Of a DNA stretch of 44,976 nt, positions 23,144 through 30,529 are shown piece after piece. The position numbers and the translations under genes were made by a program. How positions within the stretch are numbered: the first letter of the stretch is position 1; every line of letters begins with the position of its first letter. The notes below the pieces were generated by a model, which saw only the letters and a list, made by a program, of their open reading frames with translations, was not told where the DNA came from and ran no database searches. The stretch spans positions 1-44,976 of IMG/VR virus record IMGVR_UViG_3300037196_000189. One strand, written 5' to 3'. This DNA is from a virus.

Positions 23144-23890
23144 TCATCCAGGACCAATAATGTCTGAATCCAAAAGACCCCAAGTATTAATTAATTCAGC
23201 TTCTAAATCTTTTCTTTCTTGATCTGCTTCATTCCATATTTGTTGACCATTAAAAATTATTCCACCTGCCAATGGCATTTTTCCATATTTCTTTAGGATT
23301 TCTCCCCATTGAAGTTTTATAAGGCAAGTACCATAACGCATGAGCCATCTATCACTCCATGCTGCTGTATACGTGTCAGGATCAATAACTTGATAAGCAA
23401 CAACAACTAAATAATCACCAACATTGACAATACTCCAATCCATATCAATATGAAACTGATTAGTATATCTATTATATCTAATTGGTTGTTGTCCGACTAA
23501 CATTTGTTCAAGAAATTGAATATGTTGAAGTGCCATATAATATGGAACCATTGAAACTGATGTAAGAGTATAAAGATCATTAAGAGCAATCTGATAACGA
23601 ATATTAAAAAGATTATTGGTATTTAATGATTGTCCGATTGGAAATAAATCAACAGCACCAATAATATTTGAAGGAAGAGTAATATATTCATTAATAATAT
23701 CTGCAGAAGTTACCTGATATTTATAATAAGTTTTTTCAGTTCCTTCACAGTGATAGTATGTCCATAAATTAAGTGCTTCATCAATACGATCTTCTACTTG
23801 TTCATCGGCAACATTAATTTCTATTACAGGAGCACCTAATTTTCTAAGACAATAACGCTTAAATTGTTCTCTATTTGCTGGTAATGCCAT
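23144..23890 (-). CDS. 13: Neck protein gp13
   Basis: 248 aa (T4 gp13: 309; aquatic T4-like relatives are nearer this length). The N-terminus is diagnostic: MALPANREQFKRYCLRKLGA, PVIEINVADEQVEDRIDEAL, YYHCEGTEKTYYKYQVT. Later blocks: LPSNIIGAVDLFPIG, FNIRYQIALNDLYTL, RYTNQFHIDMDW, and WSDRWLMRYGTCLIKLQWGE. It forms the first ring below the portal in the completed head. It ends the fiber gene block and begins the neck/terminase block, the T4 order after wac. An AAAGG ribosome site precedes the ATG. Confidence 0.92.
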   Translation of the reverse strand: MALPANREQFKRYCLRKLGAPVIEINVADEQVEDRIDEALNLWTYYHCEGTEKTYYKYQVTSADIINEYITLPSNIIGAVDLFPIGQSLNTNNLFNIRYQIALNDLYTLTSVSMVPYYMALQHIQFLEQMLVGQQPIRYNRYTNQFHIDMDWSIVNVGDYLVVVAYQVIDPDTYTAAWSDRWLMRYGTCLIKLQWGEILKKYGKMPLAGGIIFNGQQIWNEADQERKDLEAELINTWGLLDSDIIGPG

Positions 23891-23911
23891 AATATTAACC
23901 TTTTATAATAA

Positions 23912-25468
23912 TTATTGAATTCCCATGAAAGAAAATACAGGAAGCATAGAAGTTTGTGTTATTGAATAAGTAATAACTACAATACCTTGAGCACCAACAC
24001 CTCCATAACCACCACCGCCGCCACCATAAAGACCGCCAGAAGTATTATTACTACCACCAAAAGTGCTAACACCACCACCACCAGATCCACCACCAGATCC
24101 ATATCCAGAACCTAATGAATTATCAGAACCACCAATACCACCAAAATGTGAAGGATCGCCACCACCACCACCACCACCAAGAGTACCATGATTGCCATTA
24201 CCTGAAAGAGCACCAACACCAGTTCCAACACCAAATGTACCTTCACCGCCATTACCACCAACACCATTAGCAATATTATCACCAATAATTCCATTACTTG
24301 ATGATCCACCATCTGAACCACCACCACCGGCACCAGCACTTACACCACCGGCACCACCAGGATTGCCATTACCATTTGGTCCAGCACTACCGCCACCGCC
24401 GCCACCGCCGCCACCAGAACCAGATCCACCATTACCACCATAATAAACTACAGTACCAATAGCCCCAGATGTACCAGTAACAGCCTTAGCACCATTAGCA
24501 GTAGAAGTTGGAATAGCATTTGCGTATATATTAATCCAAGAATTAGCACTAGAAGGAGTACCAACATAAAAATAAACAGTAGAACCAGGAGTTACAGTTA
24601 AACTACTATTAAAAGCATAACCACCACCACCACCACCACCACCAGAACCAGATGCAGTAGTTCCATTTTTACCAGAAGAAATAGTTTGTATGTTAATTGA
24701 AGTAACGCCTGCCGGAACTGTCCAAGAACCATAACCTGTATTTGTAAAATAAACTGCATTAGCAACTACAGTTGTTGTAACTGTATATTGAGCAACAATT
24801 AAACCCTGGCTTCCAGATCCATTTGAAATACCACCACCACCACCACCATAAAGACCACCACCACCACCACCAAGACCATGTAAATTTAGGCCACCACCAC
24901 CACCGGCACCATAACTTCCCCATTCAGCTCCAGGATAACCATTGCCAGCAGGACCAGAACTATATGCTCCTCCAATACCACCAAAACCATTATCACCACC
25001 ACCACCACTACCATTACTAAAACTATTTTGTCCGGCACCATATGGTCCAGCAGCACCACCACCACCACCACCACCATTACTATTATCCATACCGCCAGCA
25101 TATACTACAGTACCAACAGCACCTGTAGTAGAACCACCAACACCACCGCTATTTGATCCAGGATTAGCTAAAGCACCATTAGCAACAGAAGTAGGAACAG
25201 CATTAGTAGAACCATTAAACCATGAAGGACTAGCATTAGCAGCACCACCAATGTAGTGATAGGCTGTTCCTCCTGGCGTACATTGAACATTAACACTATT
25301 GGAAAAACCACCACCACCACCACCACCACCACCACCATTAGACTGACCACCACTACCAATAACAGCAACTGTATTATTACTATTATTCCAATCTGCCGGA
25401 ACTGTCCAAGAACCATAACCTGGAGTTGTAAAAAATATAGTATGAACGTTAGTAAAAGTAATTGTCAT
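23912..25468 (-). CDS. Glycine-rich phage adhesin with two Gly-rich domains
   Basis: 518 aa made of two tandem domains. Each opens with a short beta start (PGYGSWTVPADWNNSNNTVA at ~14; TGYGSWTVPAGVTSINIQ at ~245) followed by ~200 residues of poly-Gly runs broken by Asn, Ser and Ala. This is the phage Gly-rich domain; similar runs form packed polyglycine II helices in T-even gp38-type receptor-binding tips. The C-terminus is LPVFSFMGIQ, nearly the same as in the 304-aa paralogue. It lies 2 nt after a fiber gene, so it probably caps that fiber. The DNA has long GGN tracts that are GC-rich against the genome. Receptor and binding loops cannot be predicted. Confidence 0.8.
   Translation of the reverse strand: MTITFTNVHTIFFTTPGYGSWTVPADWNNSNNTVAVIGSGGQSNGGGGGGGGGGFSNSVNVQCTPGGTAYHYIGGAANASPSWFNGSTNAVPTSVANGALANPGSNSGGVGGSTTGAVGTVVYAGGMDNSNGGGGGGGAAGPYGAGQNSFSNGSGGGGDNGFGGIGGAYSSGPAGNGYPGAEWGSYGAGGGGGLNLHGLGGGGGGLYGGGGGGISNGSGSQGLIVAQYTVTTTVVANAVYFTNTGYGSWTVPAGVTSINIQTISSGKNGTTASGSGGGGGGGGYAFNSSLTVTPGSTVYFYVGTPSSANSWINIYANAIPTSTANGAKAVTGTSGAIGTVVYYGGNGGSGSGGGGGGGGGSAGPNGNGNPGGAGGVSAGAGGGGSDGGSSSNGIIGDNIANGVGGNGGEGTFGVGTGVGALSGNGNHGTLGGGGGGGDPSHFGGIGGSDNSLGSGYGSGGGSGGGGVSTFGGSNNTSGGLYGGGGGGYGGVGAQGIVVITYSITQTSMLPVFSFMGIQ
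23990..25340 (-). repeat. GGN-codon low-complexity tracts
   Basis: Repeated short (CCA)n/(CCG)n runs on the plus strand, coding Gly on the minus strand. They create false His- and Pro-rich open frames on the plus strand and Val-rich frames on the minus strand. Slippage can vary Gly-run lengths. Confidence 0.85.
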
Positions 25469-25470
25469 TT

Positions 25471-26208
25471 TTATTGAAGCGCCTTTATTAAATATGTGCT
25501 GTAAGAATTAATTCTCATTATAGAAACCATAAACTTATGTCCGTTTGTAAAATCTATTGTATCACCCGTAGATGCTCCTACCGTAAATCCTGTAAATGTA
25601 ATGGTATTTGCAGTTCCTGTATTAGTTATTAATAATAACATTGTTCCATCACTAGCAGGAGCAGTAATGGTAAATGCACCATTGTTTGTAATATATTGTA
25701 AAGGACAAATACCAGAATTAGCAGTAAAACTTCCAATAGCTAATCCATGAGAAGTGACTACTGCACCACCTGTAATTGATTGATTAGTAGCATTAGTAAA
25801 TAAAACATTTGATAACTGGCTTTGAGCTAAAGTTCCAGAAGAAATATTAGTTGCATTTGTTGTATCTGTTAATGCAGAAGCAGCAAGAGTTTTCCAAAAA
25901 GGTATTGAACCATTTGATGTAAGAACTTGATTAGCAGTTCCTACAGTCCCATTAGCAGAAAGTGATACGGTATTATTTAATGTAAGATTTGCTGAATATG
26001 TAATAATATTACTAAATGTATACTGTCCATTTGATGTTACATAAGTAGCAGCAGATATACCATTTAAATAAGATGAATTGTTTGAAGAACCTGTAAATGT
26101 AGAAGAATTTAATGCTAATGTATTGGAGAAATAAATTCCTCCACCATTAGCATATATTACATTATTTACAACGAGAGTATTACGAATTTTAAAACTTGAA
26201 TCTGTCAT
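25471..26208 (-). CDS. Short tail fiber protein (cassette 2)
   Basis: 245 aa, rich in Asn, Ser and Thr, with repeated short beta segments typical of trimeric phage fibers. The C-terminal ~80 residues are a common fiber end: CPLQYITNNGAFTITAPASD, GFTVGASTGDTI, HKFMVSIMRIN, STYLIKALQ. The 307-aa gene at 27183 carries the same domain (PLQYLTNNGAFTLTAPANDG). It precedes the 518-aa adhesin by 2 nt and follows the 304-aa adhesin, forming the second fiber+adhesin pair. Two TATAAATA boxes lie upstream. Confidence 0.78.
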   Translation of the reverse strand: MTDSSFKIRNTLVVNNVIYANGGGIYFSNTLALNSSTFTGSSNNSSYLNGISAATYVTSNGQYTFSNIITYSANLTLNNTVSLSANGTVGTANQVLTSNGSIPFWKTLAASALTDTTNATNISSGTLAQSQLSNVLFTNATNQSITGGAVVTSHGLAIGSFTANSGICPLQYITNNGAFTITAPASDGTMLLLITNTGTANTITFTGFTVGASTGDTIDFTNGHKFMVSIMRINSYSTYLIKALQ

Positions 26209-26235
26209 TAGTTCACTTTCCCTAATGTTTTTTAA

Positions 26236-26252
26236 TATTTATATTATTTATA
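26236..26252 (-). promoter_or_regulatory. Two adjacent candidate late promoter boxes
   Basis: TATAAATA occurs twice on the minus strand (26236-26243 and 26245-26252), 28 and 37 nt before the ATG of the 245-aa fiber gene. The upstream box overlaps the end of the 304-aa gene. Two boxes 1 nt apart make chance somewhat less likely. Confidence 0.42.
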
Positions 26253-27162
26253 CAATTCCCATAAAACCAAATGAAGGTGTATAAACTACTGCAACAATTG
26301 GCACAGTATAAGTTATAATTATAATACCATTTCCAGGAAGAGAATCAGTTCCAATACCACCACCACCAGCACCACCATAAAGTCCACCAGCACCACCTGT
26401 ATTACCAGTTATAGCTCCAGCACAACCACCGCCACCGCCACCGGCACCATAAAGACCACCACCCAATGATGTATCAGAACCACCAGGACCACCGGCACCA
26501 TCAATAACACCACCGCCACCGCCGCCACCGCCGCCACCGCCAAGAGTTCCTGTACCACCAACATTACCTGTATTTGCACCACCAACACCGCCACCACTGC
26601 CGGATGTTCCCTTACCACCAGCACCACCAACACCAACACCACCATCAGAACCAGCAGTAGATGAACCACCATCAGAACCACCACCGCCGCCACCGCCGCC
26701 AGCGGCATCTGTACTACCACCACCACCGTTCTTACCAGCACCACTTGGTCCAGCAGCACCACCACCGCCGCCACCACCAGCACGACTTATACTTGTTCCG
26801 CCATTAGCACCATAATAAACTACCGTGCCAATACCACCTGTAGTTACAGCAACAGCACCGGCACCATTAGCAGGACTATTTACACCACCTCTTGCTAAAC
26901 AACCATTAGCAGTATTTGCTGGTGCAGCATTAGCAGCTTTATTTACCCATGAATTAGCAGTAGCACCACCAACATAGAAATAAACAGTATTTCCACCAGA
27001 AACAGAAATAGAACTAGTACAAGCATAACCAGCACCAGCACCACCACCACCATGTTGAGGATCGTAACCACCGCCACCAATAGCTTGTACATTAATTGAA
27101 GTAACACCTGCCGGAACTGTCCAAGAACCATAACCCGTATTTGTATTTGCATAAATTGTCAT
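26248..27162 (-). CDS. Glycine-rich phage adhesin (cassette 1)
   Basis: 304 aa with one Gly-rich domain. The start NTGYGSWTVPAGVTSINVQA (~8-27) is nearly identical to the second domain of the 518-aa protein. Then come poly-Gly runs of up to about nine residues separated by short Ser/Asn/Asp loops. The C-terminus YTPSFGFMGIV matches LPVFSFMGIQ of the paralogue. It follows the 307-aa fiber gene by 20 nt. By analogy to gp38-like adhesins it probably sits at a fiber tip and binds the host surface. It has no enzymatic motif. Confidence 0.8.
   Translation of the reverse strand: MTIYANTNTGYGSWTVPAGVTSINVQAIGGGGYDPQHGGGGAGAGYACTSSISVSGGNTVYFYVGGATANSWVNKAANAAPANTANGCLARGGVNSPANGAGAVAVTTGGIGTVVYYGANGGTSISRAGGGGGGGAAGPSGAGKNGGGGSTDAAGGGGGGGGSDGGSSTAGSDGGVGVGGAGGKGTSGSGGGVGGANTGNVGGTGTLGGGGGGGGGGGVIDGAGGPGGSDTSLGGGLYGAGGGGGGCAGAITGNTGGAGGLYGGAGGGGIGTDSLPGNGIIIITYTVPIVAVVYTPSFGFMGIV
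26330..27070 (-). repeat. GGN-codon low-complexity tracts
   Basis: Dense CCA/CCG triplet runs on the plus strand that code for polyglycine in the 304-aa adhesin. Similarity to the 23990-25340 tracts could allow recombination between the two adhesin genes. Confidence 0.8.
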
Positions 27163-27182
27163 TTAAATAATAAAGTATCTTT

Positions 27183-28106
27183 CTAATTTATACGTTTATA
27201 AACATATGTTGAATTTCCATTTATTCTTTGCATATACACATTAAATATTGCACCATTTGTAGTTGCATATGTATCACCAACACCTGCAGTAGCATTTACT
27301 GTCCATCCAGAAGCTGTTATTGTTCCGGCAGCACTTCCATTTAATATTTGAACAATACAAGAACCATCATTTGCAGGTGCAGTTAGTGTAAATGCACCAT
27401 TGTTTGTAAGATATTGTAATGGTCCTTTACCACAATCAATAGTGGTAGAAGTAACAGAACTATTCATTGTTCCTATACTATAAGAAGTAACTATACAACC
27501 ACCTGTAACTGCTTGATCTATTGCAGATAATGAGACATAACCAGTAGCAACAAGTGAAGTAAGTCCAGCCCCATTACCAACAGCAACCCCAGAGGAATTT
27601 ACTGCAAGTACTGTTGAACCTGAATTTGCAACTTGAAAAAGATTTGCTGTTGCTGATGCTGCGCCTTGAACTGTAAGAGGAGTTGAGGCAGCATTTGTTG
27701 TAGATATTGTAAAAAAAGAATTTCCAACAGATATTAAAGAATTTCCAGTAAGTGATGCATATACTGAAGAATTAACATTAAAAACAAGAGCAGTTGCATT
27801 TATAATACTATTGACAGTAGAATTAGATTTAAAAAGTAATAAAACACCACTTAATGATGAATTTCCAATAGAAATTACAGTAGAGTTTGCTAAAACTCCT
27901 ACAGATGAATTCCCAATGAACATATTATTAGTAATTGATTCTGTTACAACGTTGGCTCCAATAATAAAAACATTATTAGAAGTGTCTATAGAATAAAGAA
28001 TTTGGTCTGCCATATTCAAACCAAGTTCTCCAGAATTTATATATGTTGAATTTGCTGCTCTTCCGGCAACAGATGTTCTTCTTAATGCAATACGAGTATT
28101 AGCCAA
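27183..28106 (-). CDS. Short tail fiber protein (cassette 1)
   Basis: 307 aa from TTG at 28106, with a strong AAGGAGG site 6 nt upstream. The N-terminus (TRIALRRTSVAGRAANS, LNSGELG-type NSGELGLNMADQILYS) is the attachment segment seen at the start of many T4-like aquatic fibers. The middle has repeated NSTV/INAT segments. The C-terminal ~85 residues (PLQYLTNNGAFTLTAPANDG, VYMQRINGNSTYVYKR) are shared with the 245-aa gene. It is followed by the 304-aa adhesin, forming a fiber+adhesin pair. A 12-bp palindrome (28102-28113) overlaps the start. Confidence 0.78.
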   Translation of the reverse strand: MANTRIALRRTSVAGRAANSTYINSGELGLNMADQILYSIDTSNNVFIIGANVVTESITNNMFIGNSSVGVLANSTVISIGNSSLSGVLLLFKSNSTVNSIINATALVFNVNSSVYASLTGNSLISVGNSFFTISTTNAASTPLTVQGAASATANLFQVANSGSTVLAVNSSGVAVGNGAGLTSLVATGYVSLSAIDQAVTGGCIVTSYSIGTMNSSVTSTTIDCGKGPLQYLTNNGAFTLTAPANDGSCIVQILNGSAAGTITASGWTVNATAGVGDTYATTNGAIFNVYMQRINGNSTYVYKRIN

Positions 28107-28145
28107 TATTGGCCTCCTTTATTAACTATATAGTTAGGTTATTTA

Positions 28146-28367
28146 TTAAAATATATCAGAAGTATTTACTTCTTTTGTTTGTTTAGCAGCTTTTTTCTGT
28201 ATTTTTTCTTGTTTTTCCAAGAGTGTCTGGTATTGAGCTAAAAGTTCTTTTTTATTATTTTCTAAAAATAATATTCTTGTTTCATTAAGAAGCTTAAGTT
28301 TTGTTAATTCAGCAACTTCTTGAAGAATTCTCTCAACATATAAATTAAAAAAATCAGTCTCAGTCAT
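28146..28367 (-). CDS. Small coiled-coil protein
   Basis: 73 aa, almost wholly helical with heptads: VERILQEVAELTKLKLLNET, RILFLENNKKELLAQY, QTLLEKQEKIQKKA. A coiled-coil oligomer is likely. It lies between two fiber genes; similar small helical ORFs occur among fiber genes in aquatic T4-like phages, where their function is unknown. Its ribosome site (AAGGAAAA) is shared with the end of an endonuclease remnant. It could be a fiber-assembly chaperone or minor structural protein. Confidence 0.6.
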   Translation of the reverse strand: MTETDFFNLYVERILQEVAELTKLKLLNETRILFLENNKKELLAQYQTLLEKQEKIQKKAAKQTKEVNTSDIF

Positions 28368-28372
28368 TTAAT

Positions 28373-28447
28373 TTATTTTCCTTTTATATAGTACCTCTTA
28401 TGTTTCCTATCTCGCCAAATATAAATGAATCCCTCTGTTTTCTCCAA
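28373..28447 (-). pseudogene. N-terminal scrap of a GIY-YIG endonuclease, out of frame with the fiber end
   Basis: In the frame one base off the fiber gene, codons from TTG at 28447 read LEKTEGFIYIWRDRKHKRYY then IKGK and stop at 28373. This matches the first 20 residues of the endonuclease at 22110-23033 (EKYGFVYIWHDRKHKRYYIG), including the TTG start and an upstream AGGAG. A decayed 5-bp version of the hairpin remains (28455-28459 with 28473-28477). The rest of the endonuclease is gone, and the scrap ends at the ribosome site of the next gene. It is a scar of a lost homing gene. Confidence 0.78.
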
Positions 28448-29850
28448 AGCATTCTCCTAACATTTATTGTACTAGGAACATTTAGTATAAATGGTTCCTT
28501 AGCGAATGTTCCTCCATCTAGCATTCCCCATGCTAATGTAGTAGACTGCCATTGAAGTACTTGTCCATCAGAACCAGCAGAGAATTTACTCCAGGTATTA
28601 GTAGAATTACCAACTAATAAATCACCTGCAGTAGTTGTACTTGCTCCAGTACCACCAGATGTCGCAGGAAGAGCTGTAGTCAATGAAAGCGTATTTGCCA
28701 CAAGAGATAGGGAAATTGTAGAATTAGCTGTAAACGCCATCGCAGAACTATTAACAACAAAAGCATTACCATCACCCCAAGGTTCTAAGAATGCTCGAAG
28801 AGTTCCTACATAAGCAGTTGCATTAATGGTAGAAGTATTAACAGCGGTATTTGTAGAAAATAATTTAAAGACTGGATTTGTATTTGTTGATAGTGATGCA
28901 ATTCTAGCAATACCAGAATAATATGTATCACCAGGTGTTGTATTTCCCGTTGTTAAATATAAACCAGCATCAACAATATCAGTGAATGTTGTATTAGTTC
29001 CTTGCAAATCAGCTAGCTGAATAAAATTATCTTTTATAACCAGAGTGGTTGTATTTAATGTTGTAAGAGTACCAGATACAGTAAGATTTCCAGTTAAGGT
29101 TAAATCACTTGCAGATAAAATACCTGTAGCATTGATACAAAGACCTGACGCATTTACTGTAAACTGAGAACTTGTAGATATCCAAGTACCTGTACTATTT
29201 GATATAATACCATTTGAACCAAGAACATTTATACCACCAGCCGTAAGAGAAATACCATTAGCAGCAGCAACCTGTAAACCACCACCATTTAAATTAAGAC
29301 CAGAATTAGCAGATGCAAGATTAACACAAACTCCAGTAGAATTAATAATCAACCCATTACCAACTAAAACAGTTAATCCACCGGAAGAAACATTAAGTCC
29401 AGGAGTAGATGCAAGATTGACTGATAATGTACCAGAAGTTGTTAAGGGATTTTGTGTACTGACAAGACCATTACCCATAGTAATAGTAGTTACAGTTCCT
29501 GTACCAGAAGGACTACTCCAATAAAGACCACCTGTAGAATTTGATGTTAGTATTTGTCCTGTTGAACCATAAGAGCCATTGGCATTAACATAAGTAACAG
29601 TAAGATTTGCTGTTATTACTTGATTGATGCCACCTGTAGAATTAGCAACAAGAGCTTGATAATTAGTTAAAGTTCCGGGTGTATATGAACCACCAATAAC
29701 AGAAACACCAGAACCATTTGGATTTCCGATATAAAGAACACCTGTATTAATACCATAACCATTTGCAGTAAAAGCAAGTTGACCATTCGCTAAACTAGTA
29801 ACAGTACTATTTGAAACACTTCTTTTAATTTGCATTACTGTATTTGACAT
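28384..29850 (-). CDS. Tail fiber protein with a C-terminus extended into an endonuclease scar
   Basis: 488 aa. The N-terminus (MQIKRSVSNSTVTSLANGQL, AFTANG, VLYIG) is the common attachment start of aquatic T4-like fibers. The middle has many short beta repeats (NSTG, GGL, GNGI), and ~255-290 (LTLTGNLTVSGTLTTLNTTT, IKDNFIQLAD) is a recurrent fiber segment. The last ~25 residues (RRMLWRKQRDSFIFGEIGNI then RGTI) are basic and unlike a fiber. They are the leader and first codons of a GIY-YIG endonuclease read one base out of frame. So the original fiber stop was probably lost when the endonuclease was deleted. It is otherwise a normal structural gene. Confidence 0.8.
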   Translation of the reverse strand: MSNTVMQIKRSVSNSTVTSLANGQLAFTANGYGINTGVLYIGNPNGSGVSVIGGSYTPGTLTNYQALVANSTGGINQVITANLTVTYVNANGSYGSTGQILTSNSTGGLYWSSPSGTGTVTTITMGNGLVSTQNPLTTSGTLSVNLASTPGLNVSSGGLTVLVGNGLIINSTGVCVNLASANSGLNLNGGGLQVAAANGISLTAGGINVLGSNGIISNSTGTWISTSSQFTVNASGLCINATGILSASDLTLTGNLTVSGTLTTLNTTTLVIKDNFIQLADLQGTNTTFTDIVDAGLYLTTGNTTPGDTYYSGIARIASLSTNTNPVFKLFSTNTAVNTSTINATAYVGTLRAFLEPWGDGNAFVVNSSAMAFTANSTISLSLVANTLSLTTALPATSGGTGASTTTAGDLLVGNSTNTWSKFSAGSDGQVLQWQSTTLAWGMLDGGTFAKEPFILNVPSTINVRRMLWRKQRDSFIFGEIGNIRGTI

Positions 29851-29900
29851 TTAAAAATTCCCTATTAAAAAAAATCCTATTATAAATTATTTATTCTAAA

Positions 29901-30164
29901 TTAAAATTGGCCACCATCTATAGATGGAATTGGTTCTAAAATAAATTGATTATTTTTTTGATTATAAATAAGAGTCGCCCCATCAACTCCATTAAAAAAA
30001 TCAATATCTGTCATTTGTGTTAAAGTTGTTGGTGGAATAGGTTCTATGGGAGAAAGAATCGAATTATTTTTTAACACAATTGGAATACTTGTTGTTACAA
30101 TTCCAGAAATAGCATTAGTTGATAACTGTATTGATTTTTTCTGCGCAACAATTACGTTAACCAT
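29901..30164 (-). CDS. Small fiber/virion protein
   Basis: 87 aa. The C-terminal half (FFNGVDGATLIYNQKNNQF, IDGGQF at the end) has the pattern D..dGatLvYn....f...dgG.f that recurs as a module in aquatic T4-like fiber proteins. The N-terminal half is a plain beta segment. It is 17 nt from the 115-aa gene and probably part of the same fiber network. Function beyond that is not visible. Confidence 0.6.
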   Translation of the reverse strand: MVNVIVAQKKSIQLSTNAISGIVTTSIPIVLKNNSILSPIEPIPPTTLTQMTDIDFFNGVDGATLIYNQKNNQFILEPIPSIDGGQF

Positions 30165-30181
30165 TAGTTATTTCTTTTCTT

Positions 30182-30529
30182 TTAATTACTTGTTAAAATT
30201 GTATTTGCAGTAACAGCCGGGTTTAAAAAAATTTCACCTTCCACAATACGGGATGTTGTAACACCATTATTTAGATCAACATCATAAACATATTTACCAG
30301 GATATAAATCAGCGCTAATACTTGCATCTAATTCAAGAGTTATAGTTCCAGAATTAACATTTATAGAAACATTAAAGCTTATTGCATTAGAAGATGTATA
30401 CCATCTTCTCATTGCAGAAGTTGCATTAAAACCTGTTAAATTTAATGGATCACCATTTTGATCAATCAATGTAAGAGTAGCACTAAAATCTGATGCTGCA
30501 TCCATTAAAAGATTTGCTTTTGTAGCCAT
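30182..30529 (-). CDS. Small virion structural protein
   Basis: 115 aa, a single immunoglobulin-like beta domain. LIDQNGDPLNLTGFNATSAM, INVNSGTITLELDAS, LYPGKYVYDVDLNNG and RIVEGEIFLNPAVT match a small protein common in T4-like aquatic phage structural clusters (D.nGdpl.LtG..v.aqmR...; G.i.l.l.a..a..l..G.YvYdv). It overlaps the stop of the 818-aa fiber by one base (TAATG), so the two are coupled. Probably a tail or baseplate accessory. Confidence 0.65.
   Translation of the reverse strand: MATKANLLMDAASDFSATLTLIDQNGDPLNLTGFNATSAMRRWYTSSNAISFNVSINVNSGTITLELDASISADLYPGKYVYDVDLNNGVTTSRIVEGEIFLNPAVTANTILTSN

Noticed and set aside
23718-23725. TATAAATA inside gp13 as a late promoter
   Set aside because: It lies mid-gene, codes YYKYQ and is far from any start; such octamers are expected by chance in this AT-rich DNA.
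23990-25340. Plus-strand His- and Pro-rich frames and minus-strand Val/Leu-rich frames in the adhesin genes
   Set aside because: They are other-frame readings of GGN tracts without ribosome sites or family motifs.
28124-28135. AACTATATAGTT palindrome as a terminator
   Set aside because: A 12-bp AT palindrome without a loop or T-run forms no stable terminator.
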